Origin: Bacillota bacterium
GTDB lineage: Bacteria > Bacillota > UBA4882 > UBA8346
Assembly (NCBI GenBank): GCA_023400055.1
Contig: JAEXFN010000011.1
Span: 62,001-126,000 of the forward strand
DNA length: 64,000 bases
Direction of reading: 5' to 3'
The translations under genes were made by a program, and so were the position numbers. The notes below the pieces were generated by a model. It saw only the letters and a program-made list of their open reading frames with translations, made no database searches and was not told the origin of the DNA. This document shows, piece after piece, positions 22,948 through 31,510 of this stretch (its first letter is position 1; each line of letters opens with the position of its first letter).

Positions 22948-25623
22948 ATGAAATTGCTTGAGCAATTGGAGGCGCGGGTACAGGTTTTATTGGGCTGTCT
23001 GGTCGTTGCGTTGCTGTCATTCGTCTTCGGCGGCCTGGCGACAGGTCAGGGAGCTTTTCCGCGCTGGCTGGGCTATTTGGTCGGGCTGGTTTTGGCGTTG
23101 GGGCTGGGATTTTTAATCGCCCGCCTGCTGGGCAAGGTGATGGACCGGATGAAAGAAGCCGAATATGCCCTGCAGTCCAAGAACACCTGGTACGAAGCGA
23201 TCATTGACGCCGTTACTTTTCCGATTCAGGTCACGGATTACGATATGAATTGGATCTACATGAACAAGGCTTTCGAAAAACAGATGATCGCCAAGGGGAT
23301 CATCAAAGACCGCGAGTCCGCCTATGGCATGCCCTGCAGCCGGGCGGGCGAAAACATCTGCAATACCCAGAAATGCGGCATCAAGCGGCTTCAGAACAGC
23401 CGGGCCGATAAGGCGGAGAGCTATTTTGAGTGGTGCGACATGAGCTGTAAGCAGGATACCTCCTATTTGCGGGACGCCAACGGCAAAGTCATCGGTTATG
23501 TCGAGATCATCACCGATCTGACCTCGATCATCAGCGTCAACGAATACACCAAGGCGGCGGTGGCCGGCGTCGCCGAAAACCTGAAACGGCTGGCCGACGG
23601 CGATCTGAACTTTGATTTGCAGTTAAAAGAGGCCGATCAATATTCCAGCGAGGTCAAAGCGCAATTTGAAAGCATCAATCACGGCCTGGCGCAAGTGAAA
23701 ACCGCCATTGAGGCGCTGATCGAGGATACGACGATGCTTTCCGCGGCGGCGGTGGAAGGGGAGCTGAGCCAGCGCGCCGATCTCGCCAAACACCGGGGCG
23801 ATTTCGCGCGGGTGGTCGAGGGAATCAACAATACTTTGGACGCGGTGATGCGGCCGCTCCATTTCGCCGCCGAATACATCGAAAAGATGGCCAACGGCGA
23901 AACAATGGAGCTGATCGACAATAATTACCACGGCTATTACCGCGTGCTGATTGACAACCTGAACAAGGTGCGGACATCGCTCCATACCATGCTCGATGAA
24001 TCGCACAAACTGGCCGAGACGGCGTCCGCCGGAGAACTGGCGGCGCGCGGCGACGTAAGCCAGTTGAAGGGCGAATATGTCGAGATTATCAAAGGATTTA
24101 ACCGGGCGCTGGATGCGATCATGGAACCGCTGAACGAAGCCGGCCAGGTGCTCGACGGTTTGGCCGTCAACGATTATACGCTGGAGATGACTGGAAGCTA
24201 TCAGGGGATGATGCGGGAGTTCGCCGACCGGATCAACGCGGTGCGGATGATGCTGCTCAGCGTCCAGGACGGCTTTATCCGGACCTCCAAGGGCGACATC
24301 AGCCAGCTGGATCAGTACCAGAAGATCGGCCGGCTCTCCGAGAATGACCAGCTGATTCCTTCGATGATCATGATGTCCACCGCCATTCAGAATCTGATTA
24401 AGGAAGCCGATATGCTGGCCAATGCGGCGACCTCCGGCAATCTGGATGTCCGGGCCGATGAAACCAAGTTCGAGGGCGGCTACCGCGCCATCATTAACGG
24501 CTTCAACCGGACCCTGGACGCCATCGTCGCGCCGATCGAAGGGGCGTCCGCGGTGTTGCAGGAGATGGCCAAAGGGAACCTCTGTACCCGAATGACCGGA
24601 GAATATCAGGGCAGCTACGCCGTTATCAAAGATTCCCTGAATCAGACGGTACGGTCGTTCAATGAGATCCTGAGCGGGATCAGCGAGGCCGCCGAACAGG
24701 TCGCCTCCGGCTCCAAACAGGTATCTTCCGGCAGTCAGGCGCTGTCTCGGGGCGCCACCGAACAGGCCACTTCGGTGGAGGCGCTCACTTCGTCGATTAC
24801 GCAGATGGCGGCGCAGATCAAGGAGAACGCGGTCAACGCCAACCAGGCCAGCCAATTGGCCCTGCAGGCCAAGGAAAGCGCCGCGACCGGCAATACCCAC
24901 ATGAAAGAGATGCTGCAGTCGATGACCGAGATCAATGAGGCATCGGCCAACATTTCCAAGATCATCAAGGTGATCGATGAGATCGCCTTCCAAACCAACA
25001 TTCTGGCGTTGAACGCGGCGGTCGAGGCGGCCCGGGCCGGACAGCACGGCAAGGGCTTCGCGGTGGTGGCCGAAGAGGTCAGGAACCTGGCCGGCCGCAG
25101 CGCCAATGCTGCCAAAGAAACCACGGCGCTGATCGAGGGCACCATCCAGAAGGTCGAGGTGGGCACCGAGACCGCCAACGGCACCGCCAAGGCGCTGGAC
25201 GAGATCGTGACCAGCATTTCCAAATCCGCTGACTTGGTCGGCAACATCGCCAGCGCCTCCAACGAGCAGGCCGGAGCGATCGCCCTGATCAACCGGGGCA
25301 TCGACCAGGTCTCCAACGTGGTGCAGACCAATACCGCCACCGCCGAGCAGAGCGCTTCCTCCAGCGAAGAGCTTTCCAATCAGGCGGCTACCCTCAAATC
25401 GCTGGTGGGCCAGTTCCAGTTGGATAGCAGCGTCGACCGGGAGCGCGACGCCGAATATGAACTGCCCGAGCAACCGGCGCCCGATGCCGCGGCCCCATTC
25501 GCCGCGCCCGGCGGCAGCGACTCCAAGCACCGCCAAACCATCGCGGCGGGTCATGCGGAAGCGGCCGCGGCAACGAGCCGGCTGACCAATCCGCTCGGCG
25601 CTAAGGAGTTCGGCAAGTATTAA
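22948..25623 (+). CDS. Methyl-accepting chemotaxis protein with Cys-rich PAS and repeated HAMP-like region
   Basis: This 891-residue receptor has two closely spaced membrane segments (about 12-31 and 41-62), leaving almost no outside domain. A cytoplasmic PAS-like domain follows at about 73-185. It contains Cys120, 128, 133, 153 and 157, which could bind a metal, Fe-S cluster or haem. Residues about 195-590 are a series of repeated HAMP-like modules with recurring NxxLD and GN/GEL motifs. The signalling domain has the tip EIAFQTNILALNAAVEAARAG near 678. No CheR-binding pentapeptide is at the C-terminus. An internal redox or metal sensor is inferred. ATG at 22948 follows AAGGAGG. Confidence 0.93.
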   Translation: MKLLEQLEARVQVLLGCLVVALLSFVFGGLATGQGAFPRWLGYLVGLVLALGLGFLIARLLGKVMDRMKEAEYALQSKNTWYEAIIDAVTFPIQVTDYDMNWIYMNKAFEKQMIAKGIIKDRESAYGMPCSRAGENICNTQKCGIKRLQNSRADKAESYFEWCDMSCKQDTSYLRDANGKVIGYVEIITDLTSIISVNEYTKAAVAGVAENLKRLADGDLNFDLQLKEADQYSSEVKAQFESINHGLAQVKTAIEALIEDTTMLSAAAVEGELSQRADLAKHRGDFARVVEGINNTLDAVMRPLHFAAEYIEKMANGETMELIDNNYHGYYRVLIDNLNKVRTSLHTMLDESHKLAETASAGELAARGDVSQLKGEYVEIIKGFNRALDAIMEPLNEAGQVLDGLAVNDYTLEMTGSYQGMMREFADRINAVRMMLLSVQDGFIRTSKGDISQLDQYQKIGRLSENDQLIPSMIMMSTAIQNLIKEADMLANAATSGNLDVRADETKFEGGYRAIINGFNRTLDAIVAPIEGASAVLQEMAKGNLCTRMTGEYQGSYAVIKDSLNQTVRSFNEILSGISEAAEQVASGSKQVSSGSQALSRGATEQATSVEALTSSITQMAAQIKENAVNANQASQLALQAKESAATGNTHMKEMLQSMTEINEASANISKIIKVIDEIAFQTNILALNAAVEAARAGQHGKGFAVVAEEVRNLAGRSANAAKETTALIEGTIQKVEVGTETANGTAKALDEIVTSISKSADLVGNIASASNEQAGAIALINRGIDQVSNVVQTNTATAEQSASSSEELSNQAATLKSLVGQFQLDSSVDRERDAEYELPEQPAPDAAAPFAAPGGSDSKHRQTIAAGHAEAAAATSRLTNPLGAKEFGKY

Positions 25624-25663
25624 TTGCGCCAAGCGGAGCTGCTTCTCGAAAGGAATCCAACCG

Positions 25664-25690
25664 AGGGCCGGAATTTTCCGGCCCTTCTTA
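25664..25690 (+). terminator. Terminator after the chemoreceptor gene
   Basis: AGGGCCGGAA pairs with TTCCGGCCCT, followed by a short T-rich stretch. A second hairpin (AGAACGGCC/GGCCGCTCTTCT) follows at about 25733-25765. Confidence 0.75.
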
Positions 25691-25789
25691 ATTTCCGGTC
25701 GATGATTCCGGGCTGATTTCAGCTCAAAAAGAAAGAACGGCCACCGCTATGGCCGCTCTTCTCTTCGATAGTCGTTTGGTGGGTGAGTG

Positions 25790-26145
25790 ATCGGGTTGAG
25801 GCGTTGCAAGAGATCGTTTTGCGAATAAGCGAGCTCTTTCAGTCACTCAACGAGCTCATTTTGTGGATAAATGAGCTCTTTTTGTTAATAAAAGAGTTCT
25901 TTCAGTCACTCAACGAGCTCGTTTTGTGGATAAATGAGCTTGTTTTGTTAATAAAAGAGTTCTTTCAGTCGCTCAATGAGCTCATTTTGTGGATAAATGA
26001 GCTCTTTTTGTTAATAAAAGAGTTCTTTCAGTCGCTCAATGAGCTCATTTTGTGGATAAGTGAGCTCTTTTTGTTAATAAAAGAGTTCTTTCAGTCGCTC
26101 AATGAGCTCATTTTGTGGATAAGTGAGCTAATGATTAGTTCCGCA
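25790..26145. repeat. 21-bp phased array with DnaA-box nonamers (A2)
   Basis: This is the most regular array. GAGCTC or GAGTTC starts at 25831, 25852, 25873, 25894, 25915 and so on at exactly 21 bp. Three unit types rotate to give a 63-bp higher-order repeat: GAGCTC+ATTTTGTGGATAAAT, GAGCTC+TTTTTGTTAATAAAA and GAGTTC+TTTCAGTCACTCAAC. Perfect DnaA boxes (complement of TTATCCACA) start at 25862, 25925, 25988, 26051 and 26114, exactly 63 bp apart. A frame across it is open and would encode heptads such as ELILWIN and ELFLLIK, but other copies of the array are not open. Confidence 0.92.
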
Positions 26146-26204
26146 TGGGAAACCGGGGCAGTACCGCCTGCTCAGCGGCTGAGAGAGCTTGTTGTTTAGC
26201 AAAA

Positions 26205-26545
26205 AAGACTTGATCACGGATTTAACGGATGAAAGGATTCCACGGCCTGGAGATCGAGAAGCGGGTTTTTCCGTGAAATCCTTAAATCCATGAATCCGTG
26301 GATCGGCTCTTTTTATAGGATCTTCGACTTTGCATTCATAAGGCTGCAAGGTATTGCCGGCTGTATGAATGCAAAATGTTAGGATTCCTTAAGTTGATTT
26401 TGGATGATACGTTTCGGGTACAAAAACGATACTTCATGGCCGGTTTTTCGCGGTATAATATCGATCGTGGAAGTTGTCTTTTGGGAGAGTCCGTCGGTGA
26501 TACCGACGGACTTCGTGCTCATTGCCCCGGTTTCCTATGGCGGAG
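26205..26545 (+). repeat. Dispersed cassette B, copy 2
   Basis: Same order as copy 1. It starts with the long imperfect inverted repeat beginning GATCACGGATTTAACGGAT. Next comes a hairpin (TGCATTCATA ... TATGAATGCA) with sequence changes in both arms. It ends with the conserved TTTTTCGCGGTATAAT (TATAAT at 26454) and the AGTCCGTCGGT/ACCGACGGACT hairpin at 26488-26512. It follows array A2 as copy 1 follows A1. Confidence 0.8.
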
Positions 26546-26773
26546 CCTTGCGGGAGATCGCTAAGGATATTACCTTTTGGAATATGAGGAACGAGAGCGA
26601 CAAAAATCATTATATGTCAGTCTCCAATCTACGGCAGAGCTCAACGCTAAATCGAGGCTATAGTTAAGGATGGTGAGCGATTAACTAACGAGGCCGGTGA
26701 TGCTGAAGAGAGCAAGGCAAGCAAGCTGAAGGGGATCCGGGCCAATCGACGGGAGGAACGTGAGCAGATATAA
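26546..26773 (+). other. Gap with unrecognised ORF remnants
   Basis: Two short overlapping reading frames run through this gap. One of them ends in a charged, helical stretch (KGIRANRREEREQI, then a stop at about 26773). No family is recognised and no start or ribosome site fits. It may be the decayed 3' end of a gene. Confidence 0.25.
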
Positions 26774-27457
26774 TTATTTATCCTTAGATGATGTCAAGCT
26801 AACCCCCATCGCACGATGGATTCCTCGGTATGCGCCACATAGAGTCCAGACCGCCATCTGTCTGGGAGAATACTCCATTCCGTTTTCCAACCACCACGTC
26901 AGGACACTTACCGGCCAAGAAGCCAAGCATGCTAGCCCGACATCAAGCGGCATATCGCTGCCCGATCTTTGAAGCGGCAACTTCTTTTTAACCTGGACGT
27001 TTTTATAGAAGCTATTCTTCAGGTAATCGATCAGCTGTGCGGTGAACCAGGCGCTGCCGCGCCGGCCTAGCATCGCCCGGTAAAACCGGGAATATCTGGC
27101 AAAGTGTTCAAAAAATTTGATCCAGGCCTCGATTGCGGACTGCACCCTGGGACTAACCGAGTTGGGATTCTCCAGGTACGATTCGGCAAAAATCTCGTTA
27201 TGCCATTGGTAGATTGCATCCATGTCATCGGGTGGGTGTTCCAGCTCGCTAAGCAGCTTATCAACAGACTCCTGAAAAATGCTGGTGACCAGTTCATACT
27301 TGTCGTGGTAGTGCCGGTAGAAGGTGGCTCGGTTAATCATCGCCCGCTCAGCTATATCTCCTACCGTGACCGCATCAAAGCCCTTCTTGGAGATCAGGTC
27401 GATCAGCGCCTCTCGCAGAGCGGCCTTCGTGCGCTTAATCCTCAAATCAGCCTGCAT
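26774..27457 (-). CDS. TetR/AcrR-family transcriptional regulator
   Basis: The 227-residue regulator has an N-terminal helix-turn-helix (ALIDLISKKGFDAVTVGDIAERAMINRATFYRHY region) and a long C-terminal ligand domain that ends with a Trp-rich segment. The HTH is of the DhaS/YxaF-like subgroup with NRATFYRHY. It is divergent from the SDR-nitroreductase cassette and probably represses it. ATG at 27457 follows AAGGAGGAAT with six-base spacing. ATG at 27460 is very close to that site. Confidence 0.92.
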   Translation of the reverse strand: MQADLRIKRTKAALREALIDLISKKGFDAVTVGDIAERAMINRATFYRHYHDKYELVTSIFQESVDKLLSELEHPPDDMDAIYQWHNEIFAESYLENPNSVSPRVQSAIEAWIKFFEHFARYSRFYRAMLGRRGSAWFTAQLIDYLKNSFYKNVQVKKKLPLQRSGSDMPLDVGLACLASWPVSVLTWWLENGMEYSPRQMAVWTLCGAYRGIHRAMGVSLTSSKDK

Positions 27458-27532
27458 CATATTCCTCCTTGTGTCGCATATGCAACACATCTCCAAATCT
27501 GATACTTGTTTGCCACGTATTCCTGGCTATAA

Positions 27533-27562
27533 TTAGTTATGTAATATTGTAACGTATAACTA
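27533..27562. promoter_or_regulatory. Candidate TetR operator and promoter of the SDR cassette
   Basis: TAGTTAT and ATAACTA form an inverted repeat about 30 bp across, just downstream of a TATAAT at 27528-27533. A weak -35 (TTGTTT at 27506, spacer 16) precedes it. The position fits repression by the divergent TetR protein. Confidence 0.5.
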
Positions 27563-27603
27563 CTGAATTTACTACATAGTACAGAAAAAGAGAGGTAGTG
27601 AAG

Positions 27604-27648
27604 ATGTCAGAAACACTGGCAGATTTCACTCATTATAATAAGGATTGA
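27604..27648 (+). pseudogene. 3' remnant of a nitroreductase gene
   Basis: A 14-codon frame, preceded by AGAGGTAG, ends in LADFTHYNKD. The complete nitroreductase 1 kb downstream ends in LEDFTHYNRF, and the underlying DNA is also nearly identical (ACTCATTATAAT in both). This looks like the tail of a lost nitroreductase copy. It could still be translated as a short peptide. Confidence 0.55.
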
Positions 27649-27717
27649 AGCCTAGACGTGGATGAGTACCAGGCGTTTGGAGCTTCGATATAAAGCAACT
27701 GAATGGAGGGCTCAACT

Positions 27718-28488
27718 GTGAAATTAAGCGGAAATACGGTACTGATTACCGGTGGTGCAACGGGTATCGGGTTTGCCCTGGCGGAAGAATTTCTGGATAA
27801 GGGCAATAAAGTCATCATCTGTGGGCGAAGAGAACAGAAGCTTCTGGAAGCGCAGAAAAAACATCCAAATTTGAGTATCAAGGCTTGTGATGTCGCCGAC
27901 GAATTCAGCAGAAAAGAACTTTATGAATGGATTAAAGCCAACTTTCCCGCTGTAAACGTTCTGATAAACAATGCCGGCATTCAAAGAAATATTGATTTCA
28001 CCAAAGGCACGGAAGAATTATTCAGCGGAGAAAACGAAATAAGGATAAACCTGGAAGGGCCGATTTTCCTTGCTGCGCTGTTTATCCCTTTACTATCCGG
28101 TAAAAATGAAGCAGCAATCGTAAATGTAACAGCGGGTTCGGGCTTTTTCCCTGCAGCAAATCAGCCGGTTTACAGCGCGACCAAAGCCGGCATGCACATG
28201 TTCTCAGTTATTATCAGGCAGCAGCTTGCACAAATGGGCATCGGGGTTTTCGAAGCGATAGCGCCGGGAATTTTGGATACCGAATTAAACTTGGAAGGAA
28301 GAGTAAAATTTAGAAGGGAGAATCCGAACTTTACAACCCCGTCTCCCGCTGAATATGCAGCAGCAGTTCTTAAAGGAATGGAAGAAAATAATTATGAAAT
28401 AGGCTATGCCTATACCATTGACTGGAAAAACGCGTCCAGAGCCGATCTTGATAAAATGTTTGCAGATCAGTTTTCTAATAGAAAATAG
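27718..28488 (+). CDS. Short-chain dehydrogenase, DltE-like (second copy)
   Basis: This 256-residue SDR has TGGATGIG, NNAG and the catalytic YSATK, with Ser in NVTAGSG. It shares the opening KLSGNTVLITGG and the overall layout with the SDR at 11301, so the two are paralogues. This one has AT-rich codon use unlike most of the window, which suggests separate acquisition. GTG at 27718 lies six bases after GGAGGG. The ATG at 27703 sits before that site and is less likely. It is probably co-transcribed with the nitroreductase downstream and controlled by the divergent TetR regulator. Confidence 0.9.
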   Translation: MKLSGNTVLITGGATGIGFALAEEFLDKGNKVIICGRREQKLLEAQKKHPNLSIKACDVADEFSRKELYEWIKANFPAVNVLINNAGIQRNIDFTKGTEELFSGENEIRINLEGPIFLAALFIPLLSGKNEAAIVNVTAGSGFFPAANQPVYSATKAGMHMFSVIIRQQLAQMGIGVFEAIAPGILDTELNLEGRVKFRRENPNFTTPSPAEYAAAVLKGMEENNYEIGYAYTIDWKNASRADLDKMFADQFSNRK

Positions 28489-28593
28489 GATTATTCAACG
28501 CAGCGAAGTTGAATTAGCCATATGCCTGTTTCGCAGCAAACAACTGGCACGGCTCACAAATCATTTAACTTCGCCGATAGAGGGGTATTGAAC

Positions 28594-28646
28594 CTCCACC
28601 GATCAATCAATTGGGAACGAACCGCCTTAGAGGCGGGGGACTTCTA
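28594..28646. mobile_element. IS200/IS605-like right-end scar
   Basis: The hairpin CCGCCTTAGAGGCGG followed by GGGACTTC resembles the right ends of IS200/IS605 (TnpB-bearing) elements as I remember them. No transposase or TnpB gene is adjacent, so this is at most a leftover end. Confidence 0.4.
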
Positions 28647-28678
28647 GGCGATGTTAAAATTACTAAGGAGATAAAATT

Positions 28679-29374
28679 ATGGAAGACTTATTAACTTTAA
28701 TCAAGACAAGGCAGTCGTCAAGAGGTCTGTTTGACACAAACAGGTCCATATCGAAAGAAGACCTCAATAAGATTCTCGAAGCCGGAAGGTGGGCACCTAC
28801 TGCCCACAATATGCAAAATTTTGAAATCGTTGCGGTTGATGATCCGAAGCTTCTTGAGGCCATTGGAAATGTCAAGATAACCAGACCAAAAGTCGCTATT
28901 GAAGAAGGTAATAACTATGTGTCTGCTTCTGAAGAAGAACTGCAAAAAAGAAAGACCGGGATTTTGAATAGTATGCCTAGTGCCATAACAGAGCACGGTA
29001 AAGACCCTTTATCTGAGTATTTGAGAAAATACATAACCGCAACCAACGTGCTTTTAATCGTAATGTATGATCCTCGTAAACGGGCTCCTGGCTCAGAAGG
29101 AGATTTTCTGGGTAAAATTAGCCTTGGTTGTGTTATGGAAAATATGTGGCTTATGGCGCATTCTCTGGGAATCGGTCTGCAGATTGTTACCGCCGTGGGT
29201 TATAGCGATGATTATGAAAAGCAGATAAAAGGCATCCTGGGTATCCCCGAATATTTTGAGCGTGCCTATTCGTGCCGTTTGGGCTATCCAGTTTCAACTA
29301 AGGGAAATTATTTACGTGTACGTCGTGATCTAGAAGACTTTACTCATTATAATCGTTTTGGGAATAAGCAATGA
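28679..29374 (+). CDS. Nitroreductase-family flavoprotein
   Basis: The 231-residue protein has the nitroreductase opening (IKTRQSSRGLFDTNRSISKEDLNKILEAGRWAPTAHN, with the FMN-contacting Arg and Ser/Ala region). It also has a central SLGCVMENMWLMAHSLGIG, the usual helix near the dimer FMN site, and a C-terminal LGYP. These enzymes reduce nitro, quinone or enone groups with NAD(P)H. The substrate is unknown. ATG at 28679 follows AAGGAGAT. Codon use is AT-rich like the upstream SDR. Its C-terminal sequence recurs as a remnant at 27604. Confidence 0.9.
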   Translation: MEDLLTLIKTRQSSRGLFDTNRSISKEDLNKILEAGRWAPTAHNMQNFEIVAVDDPKLLEAIGNVKITRPKVAIEEGNNYVSASEEELQKRKTGILNSMPSAITEHGKDPLSEYLRKYITATNVLLIVMYDPRKRAPGSEGDFLGKISLGCVMENMWLMAHSLGIGLQIVTAVGYSDDYEKQIKGILGIPEYFERAYSCRLGYPVSTKGNYLRVRRDLEDFTHYNRFGNKQ

Positions 29375-29591
29375 GAGCAAAAAAGTGTAGGTAATGTCAG
29401 GATGCCCGACGTCACTCCGCCGCTGTTTATGAATTTAACTTTAAAATCGAATCAGTCTCCCGCTTGCAGAAGCAAAAGATGAATTCGGCAGTTGACATCC
29501 AACTCAGTGGGGGTACATGTATTCCGCTTTCCATTCGGGCCGGGCGTAGCCCGGATGCGGAGGACCCATCGATTTGCAATCGGAAAAGGAG

Positions 29592-29707
29592 TTGCAGCCA
29601 AGGCCAATCGGGTTTCATGTCGATCCGAAGACGAGCTATGAGGAATTGAATAAGAAAAGACTGCGCTTCTTGACGCCTACTGGCCGGCTAATGGACCGCT
29701 GGGATTG
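29592..29707 (+). pseudogene. Gene remnant, family unrecognised
   Basis: A frame reading RPIGFHVDPKTSYEELNKKR and ending RLMDRWD before a stop has protein-like composition but no start, no domain and no ribosome site at a suitable distance. It is probably the 3' end of a lost gene. The stretch from 29375 to 29591 shows only a small hairpin (CGGGC/GCCCG near 29537-29556). Confidence 0.3.
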
Positions 29708-29755
29708 AAGTCCACACCGAGCCGTCGACGCAGGCTCCGCATCGGTACAAAAAAG

Positions 29756-30060
29756 ACTTGATCGCGGATTTAACGGATGAAAGGATTCCACGGCCTAGAG
29801 ATCGGGAAGCGGGTTTTTCCGTGAAATCCTTAAATCCAGCAATCCGTGATCGGCTCTTTTGATAGGGACCTTTGGTTTGCATTCCTTAAGTCGATTTTGG
29901 CAGATGATACTTTCCGGGTACGAAAACGATACTTCATGGCCGGTTTTTCGCGGTATAATATCGATCATGGAAGTGGTTTTTCATAAGAGTCCGTCGGTGA
30001 TACCGACGGACTTTCGGTCATGGGGTAAAGCTTGCATTGTTCATGCCCCGGTTTCTTATG
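29756..30060 (+). repeat. Dispersed cassette B, copy 3
   Basis: The long imperfect inverted repeat starts GATCGCGGATTTAACGGAT. The middle hairpin of copies 1 and 2 is missing here. The conserved TTTTTCGCGGTATAAT (TATAAT at 29954) and the AGTCCGTCGGT/ACCGACGGACT hairpin at 29988-30012 follow. As in copy 2, AAAAAAGACTTGATC precedes it. Confidence 0.8.
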
Positions 30061-30082
30061 CGAACTAACTCGATAATCATCA

Positions 30083-30170
30083 AAGAGCTCGTTTTGTTAA
30101 TATAGGGATTTATTTTTGAGATAAACGGATCCGTTGAACTCGGTTGGTGATTTTGGCTGTGGATAAGTCG
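30083..30170. repeat. Remnant of a 21-bp GAGCTC array (A5)
   Basis: GAGCTC followed by GTTTTGTTAATAT is a single recognisable unit. A perfect DnaA box complement TGTGGATAA lies at 30158-30166, three periods further on. The sequence after it (GGGGAAGAGAAGCTAAAACC) matches the sequence after array A3, so A5 and A3 share a downstream flank. Confidence 0.6.
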
Positions 30171-30229
30171 GGGAAGAGAAGCTAAAACCGTGTGAAGTTG
30201 GGTGTAAAACTTGACTGCTGCTGCTCCGA

Positions 30230-31025
30230 TATCCCGGGGCCCTGAGCTTGGAGTCCTTCGAGTTAGAACCCAGATTCTAACGACTCCTGTCCCGATGCAT
30301 CCGTGTTTCGTCTTCGCCATCTTGGCCGCTTCGGCTGGCTACTGAGTGGGAGATGTTGAAGTTCTTTGCGGAGCGACCGCTGTTTGGCAGCCGTGACGAC
30401 AAGAAGCGTCGTACGGTTTCTAAAAGCCGATGGGGACTATTCCTGCCCCCACGCCATCGGCTTTTTTCGCCGTCCTGGCTAAGCCGATTTTGGACTTCCA
30501 TGTCCTGACCCAGGACCAAAGGGTGTAGTGGGACACCCTTTGGAATCCGCCCAGTTGGATTCGGCCTAATCCATCCATGGGGCCTCATCTTTGGGGCGTC
30601 CTGCCCCTGAGAACCGAGGTTCCAACGCCTCCTTATTCATCCAGGGTTTTAGAATGTCGCCGCCATCCATGGCATTCTGACTGTCAATAGGGTTATGGCT
30701 TCCGACCCCGACCGCTGTTTTCATCCCTGAAAAGAAGCGGCGCCGTCTCCCTCCTTGGAGACAGGTGCTAATTGTAGGACGGCGATATCAACTTGATTAG
30801 CATTAAAGTTTGAGATTTTGGTATGGCCGCCGCCTCAAGGACGAAGGCGGGCGATGCCTCTTTTACTGTGCAGCGGCATCTAATGTCGTTGCACTCGCGG
30901 ATGAAAAATGGCGGTCGCCCAGCGGAGGAGACTTTGGAAGCCAAGACCCAGTAGCCAAACAGAAGGCCAGGGATGGCGAAGACGGTTATTGGATGCATGA
31001 AGGGAGGATGGGAATCGTGGGCCAG
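30230..31025 (+). repeat. Dispersed family C, copy 1
   Basis: A long gene-free repeat with several hairpins. A terminator-like AAAAGCCGATGG/CCATCGGCTTTTTT lies near 30423-30470, and CCAAAGGGTGT/ACACCCTTTGG near 30517-30545. It also holds GAACCGAGGTTCC and the shared blocks GCGGCGCCGTCTCCCTCC and GGCCAGGGATGGCGAAGACG. Copies lie inverted at about 44.05-44.6 kb and direct at about 58.85-59.4 kb. Short frames across it give similar peptides in each copy because the DNA is repeated. They are not credible genes. Confidence 0.75.
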
Positions 31026-31191
31026 AAATATTGATCCTGCGTGTATTTATCCATAGTTATACTGTCTCCAGTATTGGCGGGGAAAACTAGGAAGGAGTCG
31101 AAATAATTCTCCAAAGAAGTGAAAGGAAAAACGATTTGCAAATTAAATTGATGACTATCAAGTTAACTCAGCAAAATCGGAAAGATAAAGC

Positions 31192-31329
31192 GAACTCACC
31201 CTCGCCCTCTCTTTTATGAACGAGAGGGTAACCCGGATCCTCCGCCGCCTAAAAACTCAGTCACTGCCTTGAACCAGCCTTTCTTCCCTCTCTTTCCGCA
31301 AAAGAGAGGGAAGCTAGATGGGTGAGTTC
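31192..31329. mobile_element. MITE-like foldback element
   Basis: GAACTCACCC at 31192-31201 and GGGTGAGTTC at 31320-31329 are perfect terminal inverted repeats about 140 bp apart. Inside are two further stems (CCTCTC/GAGAGG and CCCTCTCTTT/AAAAGAGAGGG). No coding capacity. Confidence 0.6.
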
Positions 31330-31510
31330 AGTTTTGAAAACTGCAACGTTAAACGCCTTGCCGACTCTTTCAGGCCTTATCTGGCTAAGATATTTCACGA
31401 TATTTTTATTTTCTGAGCTAATATAATAGTCAGCATTAAATTTTTTAAAATTATAAAACACCTCAAACGAGGAAATCGGTGATGAAAATTACTTTTCTAG
31501 AAACTTTCAT

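Noticed and set aside
23623..25632. A 669-codon open frame on the minus strand opposite the chemoreceptor gene
   Set aside because: Antisense shadow of a gene with clear chemoreceptor domains. The composition is that of a complementary frame.
25790..26145. CRISPR array
   Set aside because: Units are contiguous 21-bp repeats without unique spacers, the repeat is palindromic at six bases only, and no cas gene is near.
30768..30998. Conserved small protein in family C repeats (also at 44.1 and 59.2 kb)
   Set aside because: The similar peptides come from repeated DNA, are read through hairpins and differ in frame and length between copies.
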